Below are positions 1-8,270 of a stretch of 14,344 bases of DNA, piece after piece (the stretch's first letter is position 1; every line of letters starts with the position of its first letter). The DNA is from Actinidia chinensis (lineage: Eukaryota; Streptophyta; Magnoliopsida; Ericales; Actinidiaceae). The notes beneath the pieces were generated by a model. That model searched no databases. It saw nothing but the letters and a program-made list of their open reading frames with translations, and was not told the DNA's origin. Where the stretch lies: assembly GCA_009663005.1 (NCBI GenBank), contig VIGQ01001318.1:1-14344 (forward strand). The letters are read 5' to 3'. The position numbers were made by a program, and so were the translations under genes.

Positions 1-38
1 TCTATAGACAATGTATAAAATAAGCTTTGTCTACAACA
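1..38 (+). repeat. Partial unit: tail of a B half
   Basis: The window opens inside a unit, at the segment that normally reads TATAGACAATGTATAACATAAGG..TTGTCTA, immediately before the next unit. The array therefore extends to the left of the window. Confidence 0.9.
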
Positions 39-477
39 CCTAATTAACAATGACTTGAAATTGAGAACGGAAACTGCAAAAAGAATTCAGTTAATTAAGG
101 CTAAAAAAGAGTATACAAATTTTAAAACATTGTTACGTATCTCAATATTTAAAGGGTGAGACACTGTATTTTTGGAGTCCTTAGTCAAAATCATTAATCC
201 TCCGCAGAAATAAAACATGCAAAATTAGTCACTACACATTACTTAAAAATTCAAGTCATCAATAATTGGAAATTGCCAAAGTACAACTTATACATTGACT
301 AATATACCTCATTACTTGAGCCTTGAAGTTGAACCCTGATAGTTTAATAGCATTAGTACTCCGCAAAACAAAACAAATGCAAAACCAGGCAATACATATT
401 TACAAACAAACACAAAATTCAACTCAACAAAAGTTGATATGACAATGTACAAACATAAGGCATTGGTCTAATAATCA
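39..477 (+). repeat. Satellite unit 1, variant a
   Basis: A complete unit whose A half has the variant-a signature GAGAACGGAAACTGC and GGCTAAAAAAGAGTATAC. The B half starts near 307 and reads GATAGTTTAATAGCATTAGT, a form shared with units 4, 15 and 17. Confidence 0.92.
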
Positions 478-914
478 CTAATTAACTTGAGCTAGAAATT
501 GAACCAGAACCCGGGGAACTTCAAGTTCAGTCATTATGGCCCGAAAAAAAAACATACAAATTTAAACTATTCTTACGTGAACCTTAATATTTAAAATGTG
601 GAGACCATGTATTTTGGAAGTATTTTTCGTCAAAATCATAATCCTCGCAAAACAAAATAATGTAAACAGTTACTTCCATTGCTCAAAAGTTCAAATCATT
701 ATAATTGAAATTGACAAAGGACCCATATGACATTGACAATAATACCTAATTACTTGAGCTTGAGTTGAAACCGAAAGTCAATCGCATTAGCACTAACACT
801 CGCAAACAACAACAAATGCAAAACAGTCAACACATTTTGGTCACACACACAAAAATTCAACTCAACATAAGTTTATATAGACAATGTAATAACATAAGGC
901 TTTGTCTTTTAACA
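478..914 (+). repeat. Satellite unit 2, variant b (TTGCTC subtype)
   Basis: The A half carries the variant-b palindrome and the diagnostic ATTGCTCAAAAGTTCAAATC. The B half starts near 745 and has the matching GAAAGTCAATCGCATTAGCAC form. Units 14, 16 and 18 share this subtype and are likewise followed by a variant-a unit. Confidence 0.92.
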
Positions 915-1345
915 CCAATTAACTTGAGCTTAAATTGTAACGGAAACTGCCAAATTCCAAGTTATTAAGGCTAAAAAGAGGTATACAAAATTTAAAACAT
1001 TGTTTACGTACCTCAATATTTAAAGGGTGAGACTGTTTTTGGGATTACTTAGTCAAAATCATTAATCCTCGCAAAATAAAATAAGCAAAATAGTCCACTA
1101 CATCTACCTTATCACTTAAAAATTCAAGTCCTCATAATTAAAATTGACGAGTACAACTTATGACATTGACTAATAAGTACCTTATTACTTGAGCTTTGAA
1201 GTTGAACCCGCCGAAAGTCATAGCATTAGCACGTCGCAAAACAAAACACAGCAAACAGTCAATATATTTTTGTTACAACACAAAAATTCCAACTCAACAT
1301 AAGTTTATTAGACACTGGTATAACATAAGGCTTTGTCTAACACCA
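915..1345 (+). repeat. Satellite unit 3, variant a with b-type B half
   Basis: The A half is variant a (AACGGAAACTGCC, GGCTAAAAAGAGGTATAC). The B half, from about 1180, has the GAAAGTCATAGCATTAGCAC form otherwise seen after variant-b A halves. This suggests an exchange between a and b lineages near the A/B boundary. Confidence 0.88.
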
Positions 1346-1776
1346 CCTAATTAACATGAGCTTGAAATTGAGAATGGAAAACTTGCAAATTAAGTTAAAT
1401 TAAGGCTAAAAAGACGTATACAAATTTAAAAACAATTGTTACGTACCGTCAATATTTAAAGGGGGGAGCCATGTATTTTGGGAGTCCTTAGTAAATCATT
1501 ATACACTACTTCTTCGCAAATAAAACACATGAAATAAGGTCACTACACTTACTTAAAAAAATTCAAGTCATCATAATTTGAAATTTACAAAGTACCAACA
1601 ACTTATGACTTGACTAATAATACCTAATTACCTTTAGCTTGAATTGAACCCGTAGTTAATAGTATTATACTCGTCAAAACAAAACAAATGCAAAGCAGTC
1701 AATACATAATATTACACAAATTCAACTCACAAAAGTTGATATAGACATGTTACACATAAGGTCATTTTCTATAATA
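1346..1776 (+). repeat. Satellite unit 4, variant a
   Basis: A variant-a unit (GAGAATGGAAAACTTGC). It follows another variant-a unit directly, the only place in the window where two a units are adjacent. The B half starts near 1623 and has the TAGTTAATAGTATTA form. Confidence 0.9.
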
Positions 1777-2202
1777 CCTAATTAACTTGACCCTTGAAAT
1801 TGAACCCGAGAAACTTCAATTCAAGTCATTAGGGCTAAAAAAAACATACAACAAATTACAATTATTGTTACTATCTTAATATTTAAAGGGTGAGAGATAC
1901 ATGTGTTTTTTGGGAAGTATTCGTTAAAATCATTAATCCTCGCAAATAATAAATGCAAATAGGTTGCTCCACATTACTCAAAAGTTCAAATCAGTATAAA
2001 TTTGAAATTGACAAAATACAACATGACATTGACTAGTGATACCTAATTAACTTGAGCTCTGAAGTTGAACCCGATAATCAAATAGAATTAGAAACTAGCC
2101 AAACAAACAAATGCCAAACAGTTAATACATATCATTACCACTAATATTCAACTCAACATAGTTGATATCGACAATTTACAACATAAGCATTGTCCTAATA
2201 AA
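1777..2202 (+). repeat. Satellite unit 5, variant b (AGTGATACC subtype)
   Basis: The A half ends with GACTAGTGATACC rather than GACTAATAATACC, a mark shared with units 7, 10 and 34. The B half, from about 2042, has the rare GAATTAGAAACTAGCC and CAGTTAATACATATCATTAC, found again only in unit 34. Confidence 0.9.
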
Positions 2203-2700
2203 CCTAATTAACTTAAGTTTTCAATGATCCGGGACTTCAAATTCAGTTAATTAAGGCCGTAAAAAATATACCAATTTTTTAAAACACTTGTTAGCTTACC
2301 CGTTCAATATTAAAGTGTGAATACAACATGTATTTTGGGAGTACTGAGTCGAAATAATTAATCCTCCTCCAAAATAAAATAATGCAAAATAGTCCCATAC
2401 CTTCCTCAAAAAATGTCAAGTCACCATAAATTGAAATTGACAAGTACAAACATATGACATCTGACTACTAATACCTAAATAACTTGAGCTTGACGTGAAC
2501 CCGCTAGTCATAGCATTAGTCCTCGCAAAAACAAAAACAAATGCAAAAACAGTCAATTACATAATATTACACAAAAATGCAACTCAACCAAAAGTTGATT
2601 CGTTTTATATTATTTTTTTTTTTATCGTTTTTTTATTTTGTTTTTTTTTTTATTTTATAGGGGGACAATTGTTATACACCATCAGGCATTGTCTAATAAA
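2203..2700 (+). repeat. Satellite unit 6, variant c, with T-rich insertion
   Basis: Variant c with an unusual left arm (TTTTCAATGATCC) that matches unit 35. The B half starts near 2474 and has CCTAAATAAC. The unit is 498 bp long because about 57 T-rich bases interrupt the end of the B half between GTTGAT and ATAG..GACAAT. Confidence 0.88.
2600..2657 (+). other. T-rich insertion inside a satellite unit
   Basis: Some 57 bases, almost all T with a few A, C and G, interrupt the otherwise conserved GTTGAT|ATAGACAATG. No target-site duplication is evident and no other unit has it at this place. It could be a low-complexity insertion, the poly(A/T) remnant of a retroposed copy, or a sequencing or consensus artefact; the last is favoured because the surrounding sequence is error-rich. 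Confidence 0.6.
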
Positions 2701-3129
2701 CTAAGTAACTGACCTTGAAATTGAACCGCAGAACCTTCAAGTTTAAGTTCAATTAGGGTCAAAAAAAAACATACAAAATTTAAAATGATGGTTACGTACT
2801 TTAATATTTTAATGGTGGAGACATGTATTTCGAAAGATTTCGTCAAAATCATTAATCCTCGCCAAAAACAAAATAAATGCAAAAAACAGTTACTCCACAT
2901 TACTCCAAAGTTCAAACAGTATAATTTGAAACTGACAAAGTACAACATATGACAGCGACTAGTGTTGAACCCAATTAACTTGAGCTTGAAGTTGAACCCG
3001 ATAGTCAATAGTATTAGAAACTCGCCAAACAAACAAATGCAAAACAAGCAATACATATTATACACAAATATTCAACTCAAACATAGTGCATATAGACAAT
3101 GTACAACATAAAAGTATTGTCTAATAAGA
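2701..3129 (+). repeat. Satellite unit 7, variant b (AGTG subtype)
   Basis: Variant b with GACTAGTG before the B half, which starts near 2971. The B half carries AGTATTAGAAACTCGCC, related to units 5, 10 and 34. It is followed by a half-length variant-c unit, as is unit 10. Confidence 0.9.
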
Positions 3130-3343
3130 CCTAATTAACTTGAGTTGAAATTAAACACGGGTGAACTTCAAATCAAGTTAATTAAGGCTGTTTAAAAAAA
3201 CATACAAAACTTTAAACAATTGATTCCGTACCTCTAATTATTGTAAAGGGTTGAGACATGTATTTTGGAGGGGATTCGTCAAAATCATTAATCTCGCAAA
3301 ATAAAACAACGCAAAAGATAACAGAAGGTTTTGTCTTAACAAC
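3130..3343 (+). repeat. Half-length satellite unit 8, variant c, B half deleted
   Basis: The unit is 214 bp. The A half runs normally to CGCAAAATAAAACAACGCAAAA and then jumps, near 3316, to AGAAGGTTTTGTCT, the last bases of a normal unit. The rest of the A half and nearly all of the B half (about 215 bp) are missing. Unit 11 has the same join. Confidence 0.9.
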
Positions 3344-3787
3344 CCTAATTAACTTTAGCTTGAAATTGAGAACGGAAAACTGCAAATTCAAGTTAATTAA
3401 GGCTTAAAAAGATATACAAAATTTAAAAACAATTTGTTAAGTACCTCAATATTTAAAGGTGTGGAGGACAGGGGATTTTGGGAAAGTAATCAGTCAAAAA
3501 TTATTAATACTCGGAAAAACAAACAAATACGAAACATTCACTACACATTACTCAAAATCCGTCCCTCAATTGCAATTGACAAAGTACAACATATGACACG
3601 ACAAATAAATACCTAACCCCCCCTCCCCCCCATATTTGAGTTTGCAGTTGAAACCCTATAGTCCATAGATTTACTCCTCGCAAATTTAAAATAAATGCAA
3701 AAAGTCCATCCCTACATTACACAAACCTTCAACTCCCAACAAAGTGATGTAGGAAAATGTAAACATAAGGGCATTGTCTAATAATAT
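3344..3787 (+). repeat. Satellite unit 9, chimera: a left, c right
   Basis: The left part is variant a (GAGAACGGAAAACTGC). From about 3450 it switches to the form GGTGTGGA..TCAGTCAAAAATTATTAATACTCGG, shared with units 19, 26 and 30. The B half starts near 3612 and is disturbed by a C-rich run before its TATAGTCCATAG segment. Confidence 0.88.
3617..3631 (+). other. C-rich run replacing satellite sequence
   Basis: Fourteen C and one T occupy the position where units 19 and 26 read TAAATAA. Nothing similar is conserved in other units, so a sequencing or consensus artefact is the most likely explanation. Confidence 0.6.
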
Positions 3788-4210
3788 CTAATTAACTTGA
3801 AATTGAAATTGAACCCCGCGAAACTTCAAGTTCAAGTCAAACTAGGGCAAAAAAAAACATCCAACCATTTCCAACTTATTGTCCGTTCTTTAATATTTAA
3901 AAGGGTGAACATGTGTTTTGGCAGTTTCGTTAAAATCATTAATCCTAGCAAACAAAATAAATGCAAAATAGTAGCCATATTACTCATCAGTTCAATCAGT
4001 TATAATTTGAAACTGGACACCCGTCCCCATATGACCCTTGATAGTGATCCCAATTAACTTGAGCTTGAAGTTGAACCCGATAGTCAATAGTATTAGAACT
4101 CGCAAAACAAAAACAAAGCAAAACAATCAATACACATATTATTACACAAATATTCAACTAAAACATAAGTGATATAGGACAAGTACAACATAACGTCTTT
4201 CTCCTCAGCA
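3788..4210 (+). repeat. Satellite unit 10, variant b (AGTG subtype)
   Basis: The left arm TCTAATTAACTTGAAATTG followed by CCCCGCGAAACTTC matches units 20, 27 and 31. The right part, with GATAGTGATCCC, matches units 5, 7 and 34 instead. The unit is therefore a recombinant of two b subtypes. The B half starts near 4049. Confidence 0.9.
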
Positions 4211-4418
4211 CCTAATTAACTTGAGTTGAAATTCCACCGGTGAACTTCAAATTCAAGTTAATTAAGGCCGTAAAAAAACATACAAAATTTAAACAAATGG
4301 TTACGTACCTAAATATTTAAAGGGTTGAGACATGTATTTTTGGAGGTATTCGGTCAAAATCATTAATCCTCGCAAAATAACCCAGCCACAATATCACATA
4401 AGGTTGTCCAATAACAAA
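4211..4418 (+). repeat. Half-length satellite unit 11, variant c, B half deleted
   Basis: The unit is 208 bp. The A half proceeds to CCTCGCAAAATAA and, by about 4392, is already in CACATAAGGTTGTCC. About 215 bp are missing at the same join as in unit 8, and both short units are followed by a variant-a left arm. The two are copies of one deletion event. Confidence 0.9.
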
Positions 4419-4846
4419 CCTAATTAACTTCGAGTGAATTGAGAACGGAAAAATGACAATTCAAGTTAATTAAGGCATAAAAAAGAGTATACAAAATTTA
4501 AAACAATTGGACGTATCTTAATATTTAAAGGGTGGAGACATGTGTTGGAAGTATTCGTTAAAATGTCCATTAATCCCGACAAAACAAAATAACATGCAAA
4601 AATAGTTACGCCATATTACTTCATAAGTTCAAATCAGTTATAATTTCAAATTGACAAAGTACAACATATGCCATTGACTAATAATTCCCTACTTTCCCTT
4701 GGGCTTGACGTTGACCCGATTAATCATAGCATTAGTAATCGCCAAAACAAAACAATGCAAAACAGTCATACCATAATATTACACAAAAATTCAATCAACA
4801 AAGTTTATATGAGACCAATGTCTCCCATAAGGCCTTGTTAAACCAC
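4419..4846 (+). repeat. Satellite unit 12, chimera: a left, b right
   Basis: The left part has GAGAACGGAAAAATG and AAAAAAGAGTATAC (variant a). From about 4517 it reads CTTAATATTTAAAGGGTGG, CATGTGTTGGAAGTATTCGT and TAGTTACGCCATATTACT, as in units 20, 27 and 31 (variant b). The B half, from about 4688, has the GGGCTTGACGTTG form of those same units and, like them, is followed by variant d. Confidence 0.88.
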
Positions 4847-4905
4847 CCTAATTACTTGAGTTTGAAATTAAACCGGGAAAACTTCAAATTCAAGTTAATT
4901 AAGGC
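4847..4905 (+). repeat. Near-palindrome (T-A form) at start of A half
   Basis: The left arm CCCTAATTACTTGAGTTTGA faces a right arm containing CTTCAAATTCAAGTTAATTAAGG. Read as its reverse complement, the right arm gives CCTTAATTAACTTGAATTTG, matching most of the left arm. The centre is a short AACCGGGAA segment. At the variable stem position left T faces right A. Cruciform or hairpin formation is inference. Confidence 0.8.
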
Positions 4906-5262
4906 CGAAAAAAAGTATACAAAATTTAAAACAATTGTACGGACCTCAATAATTCCAGGTGTGACGAACAGGATTTTAGGATATTAGTCAAAATCAATAA
5001 TCTCGCACAATAAACATTGCCAAAATAGGCACTGCAATTACTCAAAAATCAGTCATCTAATTTGAAATTGCAAAGTTACATTATTCTCTTGGACTAATAA
5101 TACCTCCTTAACGTGAGCTTGAAGTTGAACCCGATTCGTAATAACAATTAGTACTCGCAAAACACAACAAATGCAAAGCATCAATAATAATAAGTACACA
5201 AAAATTCAATCAACAAAAGTTGATATAGACAATGTCCAACTAAGGCATTGTTCTACATAATA
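4847..5262 (+). repeat. Satellite unit 13, variant d
   Basis: Variant d: GAGTTTGAAATTAAACCGGG, AAATTCAAGTTAATTAAGG and AAAAAAAGTATAC. The B half starts near 5103. Unlike the other d units (21, 28, 32), it is followed by a b unit and not by an e unit. Confidence 0.9.
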
Positions 5263-5322
5263 CCTAATTAACTGAGCTTGAAATTGAACCCGCGGGAAAA
5301 CTTCAAGTTCAAGTCATTAGGG
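5263..5322 (+). repeat. Near-palindrome (C-G form) at start of A half
   Basis: The left arm CCTAATTAACTGAGCTTGAA faces a right arm CTTCAAGTTCAAGTCATTAG, around a centre of CCCGCGGG. At the stem position where units 13, 21, 26 and 30 have T facing A, this unit has C facing G. The stem is imperfect at a few outer positions. Confidence 0.8.
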
Positions 5323-5653
5323 CCGAAAAAAAAATACAAAATTTAAAACTAGTCTTACGTACCTTATATTTAAAGGGTGGAGGCCCTGTCTTTTCGAGGT
5401 ATTTCGTCCAAAATCATTAATTCCTCGCAAACAAAATAAATGCCAAAACAGTTATTCACATTGCTCAAAAGTTCAAATCAGTATAAATTTGCAACTTTGC
5501 GGGTCAAAGGACCAAGATATGACATTGACTAATAATACCTAATTAACTTGAGATTGAAGTTGAACCCGAAAGCCATAGCACTACACATTCCTAACACATT
5601 CAACTCAACCACGTTATATAGACACTGTATAAACATAAGGTTTTCTAACAACA
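5263..5653 (+). repeat. Satellite unit 14, variant b (TTGCTC subtype), internal deletion
   Basis: Variant b with TTGCTCAAAAGTTC and a B half (from about 5538) of the GAAAGCCATAGCA form. At 5580/5581 the B half jumps to CTACACATTCC, losing roughly 45 bases that include the CTCGCAAAAC..AAATGCAAAACAGT block. This explains the 391-bp length. Confidence 0.88.
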
Positions 5654-6083
5654 CCTAATTACTTGAGCTGTGAAATTGAGAACGGAAACCGCAAATTCAA
5701 GTTATTAAGGCGAAAAAAGCGTCTCCCCCCCTTTTAAAAACCACTTGTTACGTCCCTCAATATTTAAAGGGTGGGACATGTATTTTGGGGAGTACTTAGT
5801 CAAAATTCATTGAATTTCGCAAAATAAAACAATGCAAAATAGTCACTACACCATTACTTAAAAATCACGTTATCCTCATAATTTGAAAATGACAAAGTAC
5901 AACTATGACATTGACTAATAATGACCTAATTAAACTTGAGCTGAGTGGAACCCGATAGTTAATAGCATTAGTACCGCAAAACAAAACAAATGCAGAACAG
6001 TCAATAACATACTCTCACACCAAAATTCAACTCACCAAAAGTTGATATAGACACGGTACAACATAAGGCATTGTCTAATAATA
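5654..6083 (+). repeat. Satellite unit 15, variant a
   Basis: Variant a (GAGAACGGAAACCGC). The usual GTATACAAAATTT is disturbed by a seven-C run at 5725-5731. The B half starts near 5925 and has GATAGTTAATAGCATTAGTAC. Confidence 0.9.
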
Positions 6084-6506
6084 CATAACTTAACTTGAGC
6101 TTGAAATTGAACCGGGGAAACTTAAGTTCAAGTCATTAGGGCCGAAAAAAAACCTCCCACAATTTACAAACTATTCCTTAAGTACATAATATTTAAAGGG
6201 TGGAGAATGTATTTTGGAAAGTTATTTCGTCCAACATCATTAATCCGCAAACAAATAAATGCAAAAACAGTTCGTTCACATTGCTCAAAGTTGAAATTAG
6301 TATACTTTTGACCTTGCCCCAGGACAACATATGACATTGACGAATAATACTAATAACTGGAGTTGAAGTGAACCGAAAGTCAATAGCATTAGACACTAGC
6401 AAAACACACAAATGCAAACAGTCAATACATTGTGTTTACACAAAAACTTTCCACTCCCCATAAGTTTATATAGACAGTGTCTCAACATAAGGTTTTGTCT
6501 ACAACA
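6084..6506 (+). repeat. Satellite unit 16, variant b (TTGCTC subtype)
   Basis: Variant b with TTGCTCAAAG. The B half, from about 6350, has GAAAGTCAATAGCATTAGAC. The CCTTGCCCCAGGACAACATA near 6311 is shared with unit 18, so it is a true inherited variant and not random error. Confidence 0.9.
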
Positions 6507-6964
6507 CCTAAGTAAACTTGAGCTTGAAATGAGAACGGAAAAAACTGCAAATTAAAGTCATTAAGGCTAAAAAAGAGTATACAAAATTCAAACAATGTTA
6601 CGTACCTCATATTAAGGGGGGAGGCAATGTATTTGGGAGTACCTTCGTCAAAATCCTTAATCCTCGCAAAATAAAACAATGCAAATAGTGACAAACATTA
6701 AAATTTTTGCAAAAATGTCAAGTCATATAATTTGAAAATGACCAAGTACAAATTATGACATTGACTTAATACATACCTAATTAACTTGCGGCTTGCAGTT
6801 GAAACCGTAGTTTAATAATTAGTCTCGCCAAAACAAAACAAATGCAAAACAGTCAATACATTAATATTACCAATTTTTTTTGTTTTTTTTTTTTTTTAAA
6901 CAAAAATTCAACTCAACATAAGTTGAGAGAGACAATGTACAACATAAGGCATTGTCTAATAATA
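6507..6964 (+). repeat. Satellite unit 17, variant a, with T-rich insertion
   Basis: Variant a (GAGAACGGAAAAAACTGC). The B half starts near 6776 with the TAGTTTAATAATTAGT form and is lengthened by a T-rich insertion at about 6873-6900. Confidence 0.9.
6873..6900 (+). other. T-rich insertion inside a satellite unit
   Basis: A run of T interrupted once by G, ending in AAA, splits the usual ATATTAC|ACAAAAATTC. It lies at a different place in the unit from the insertion at 2600, so the two are independent. Artefact or low-complexity insertion; no flanking duplication is visible. Confidence 0.6.
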
Positions 6965-7386
6965 CCTAATTAACATGAGTGAAATTGAACCCGGGGAACT
7001 TCAAGTTCAGTCAATTAGGGCCGAAAAAAAAACATACAACCTTTAAAAACCTTCTGACGTCCCTTAATATTTAAAAGGGTGGAGACAGTATTTTGGAAGA
7101 TTTCGTCAAAATCATTAACCTCGCCACAAAACACAAATAAATGCAAAACAGTTAGTTACATTGCTCAAAAGTGAAATCAGTATTAATTGAACCTTGCCCA
7201 CCAGGACAACATATGACATTGCCTAATATAACCCTAATTAACGTGAGCTGAATGAACCCGAAAGTCATAGCATTAGCACTCGCAAAAAACAAACAATGCA
7301 AAACAGTCAATAAATTGTGACAAAAAATTCAAACTCAAACATAAGTTCTATCGCACAATGTCTACATAAGGTTTTGTCTAACAACA
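6965..7386 (+). repeat. Satellite unit 18, variant b (TTGCTC subtype)
   Basis: One of the cleaner copies: GAACCCGGGGAACTTCAAG, AGTCAATTAGGGCCG, TTGCTCAAAAG. The B half starts near 7233 with GAAAGTCATAGCATTAGCAC. The two-base gap in GAGTGAAATT is probably an error. Confidence 0.92.
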
Positions 7387-7826
7387 CCTAATTAACTGAG
7401 CTTGAGATGAGAACGGAAAACTGCAAATTCAGTACTTAAGGCTAAAAAAGAGTATACACAATTTAAAAACAATTGTTCGTCCCCTCTATACAGGTGTGGA
7501 GGACATGTATTTTGGGAGTACTCAGTCAAAATTATTACTACTCGAGAAAACAAAACAAAACGAAACATTCATAACATTATCAAAAATTCAAGTCCCCTCC
7601 TTAATGAACATGACAAAGTCCACATATGACAATCGACCAAATAAGACCTAAATAATTTGAGCTGAAGTTGTTTTTTTTTTTTTTTTTTAAACAATATAGT
7701 CAATAGCATTACTCCTCGCAAAAAAAAATAAATGAAAAACAGTTCAAATACATAATCTTACCCCCCCCTTCAACTCAACAAAAGTTGCGTAGACCAATGG
7801 TACAACATAAGCATTGTCTAAAATAT
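7387..7826 (+). repeat. Satellite unit 19, chimera: a left, c right
   Basis: The left part is variant a (GAGAACGGAAAACTGC). The right part has GTACTCAGTCAAAATTATTA, the form of units 26 and 30. The B half, from about 7647, has AAATAATTTGAGC and ATTACTCCTCGC. The mosaic is the same as unit 9, so both descend from one exchange. Confidence 0.9.
7671..7688 (+). other. Eighteen-T run inside a B half
   Basis: A pure T run follows GCTGAAGTTG and replaces the conserved AACCC before TATAGTC. It is not shared with the sister units 9, 26 or 30. A sequencing or consensus artefact is likely. Confidence 0.6.
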
Positions 7827-8270
7827 CTAATTAACTTGAAAATTGAAATTGAACCCCCCCCCTTCCCCGCGAAACTTCAAGTCAAGGTCAATAGGACCAA
7901 CCAACCAACATACAAAATTACCACTTATGGTTACGTTATTAATATTTAAAGGGTGGAGACATGTGTTTTGGAAGTATTTCGTTAAAATCATTAATATCGC
8001 AAACAAAAGAAATGCAAAATAGTTCCGCCATATTACTAATAAGTTCAAAATCCGTCTTTAATTTGCAAATTGACACCGTACAACATATGACATTGAATAA
8101 TAATGCCTAATTAACTTGGGCTTGAAAGTTGAACAAGATAATCAAGAGCTAGTACTCGCAAAACAAAACAAATGCAAAAAAACAGTTCCCCTCCCTCCTC
8201 TTACACAAAAATTCAACCCACCAAAGTTTAAGATAGACCAATGTATAACATAAGCATTGTCCTAATAACA
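7827..8270 (+). repeat. Satellite unit 20, variant b (GGGCTTG subtype)
   Basis: Marks of this subtype are TCTAATTAACTTGAAAATTG, CATGTGTTTTGGAAGTATTT, AGTTCCGCCATATTACT and a B half (from about 8106) with TTGGGCTTGAAAG. Units 27 and 31 match it, and all are followed by variant d. C-rich runs at 7761-7768 (end of unit 19) and 7854-7868 look artefactual. Confidence 0.9.

Larger units (their letters stand above)
3130..4418 (+). repeat. Three-unit higher-order repeat, about 1.08 kb
   Basis: Short c unit, a-left unit, b unit (8, 9, 10) is followed by short c unit and a-left unit (11, 12). The repeat distance from unit 8 to unit 11 is 1081 bp. The shared deletion join proves common descent of the two short units. 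The second copy is broken inside unit 12, where it switches to another b subtype. Confidence 0.82.
5263..7386 (+). repeat. Two-unit higher-order repeat (b a), about 0.85 kb
   Basis: Units 14 to 18 alternate b (TTGCTC subtype with GAAAG B half) and a (GAGAACGG with TAGTTTAATAG B half). The b starts at 5263, 6084 and 6965 are 821 and 881 bp apart, the second enlarged by a T-rich insertion and the first shortened by a deletion. Units 1-3 show the same alternation. Confidence 0.87.

Noticed and set aside
471..1345. tRNA, rRNA or telomere-type repeats
   Set aside because: No cloverleaf boxes, conserved rRNA stretches or short G-rich telomeric motifs were found; the intervals between landmarks are all satellite.
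2600..2657. Poly(A) tail of a LINE or SINE inserted on the minus strand
   Set aside because: No body of an element, no reverse-transcriptase frame and no target-site duplication accompany the T-rich stretch; satellite sequence resumes at once on both sides.
2682..3065. Minus-strand open frame of 127 codons, the longest in the window
   Set aside because: It lies fully inside satellite units 6-8, is rich in F, L, I and C as expected from A-rich DNA read backwards, has no recognisable domain, and the same region is interrupted in other units.
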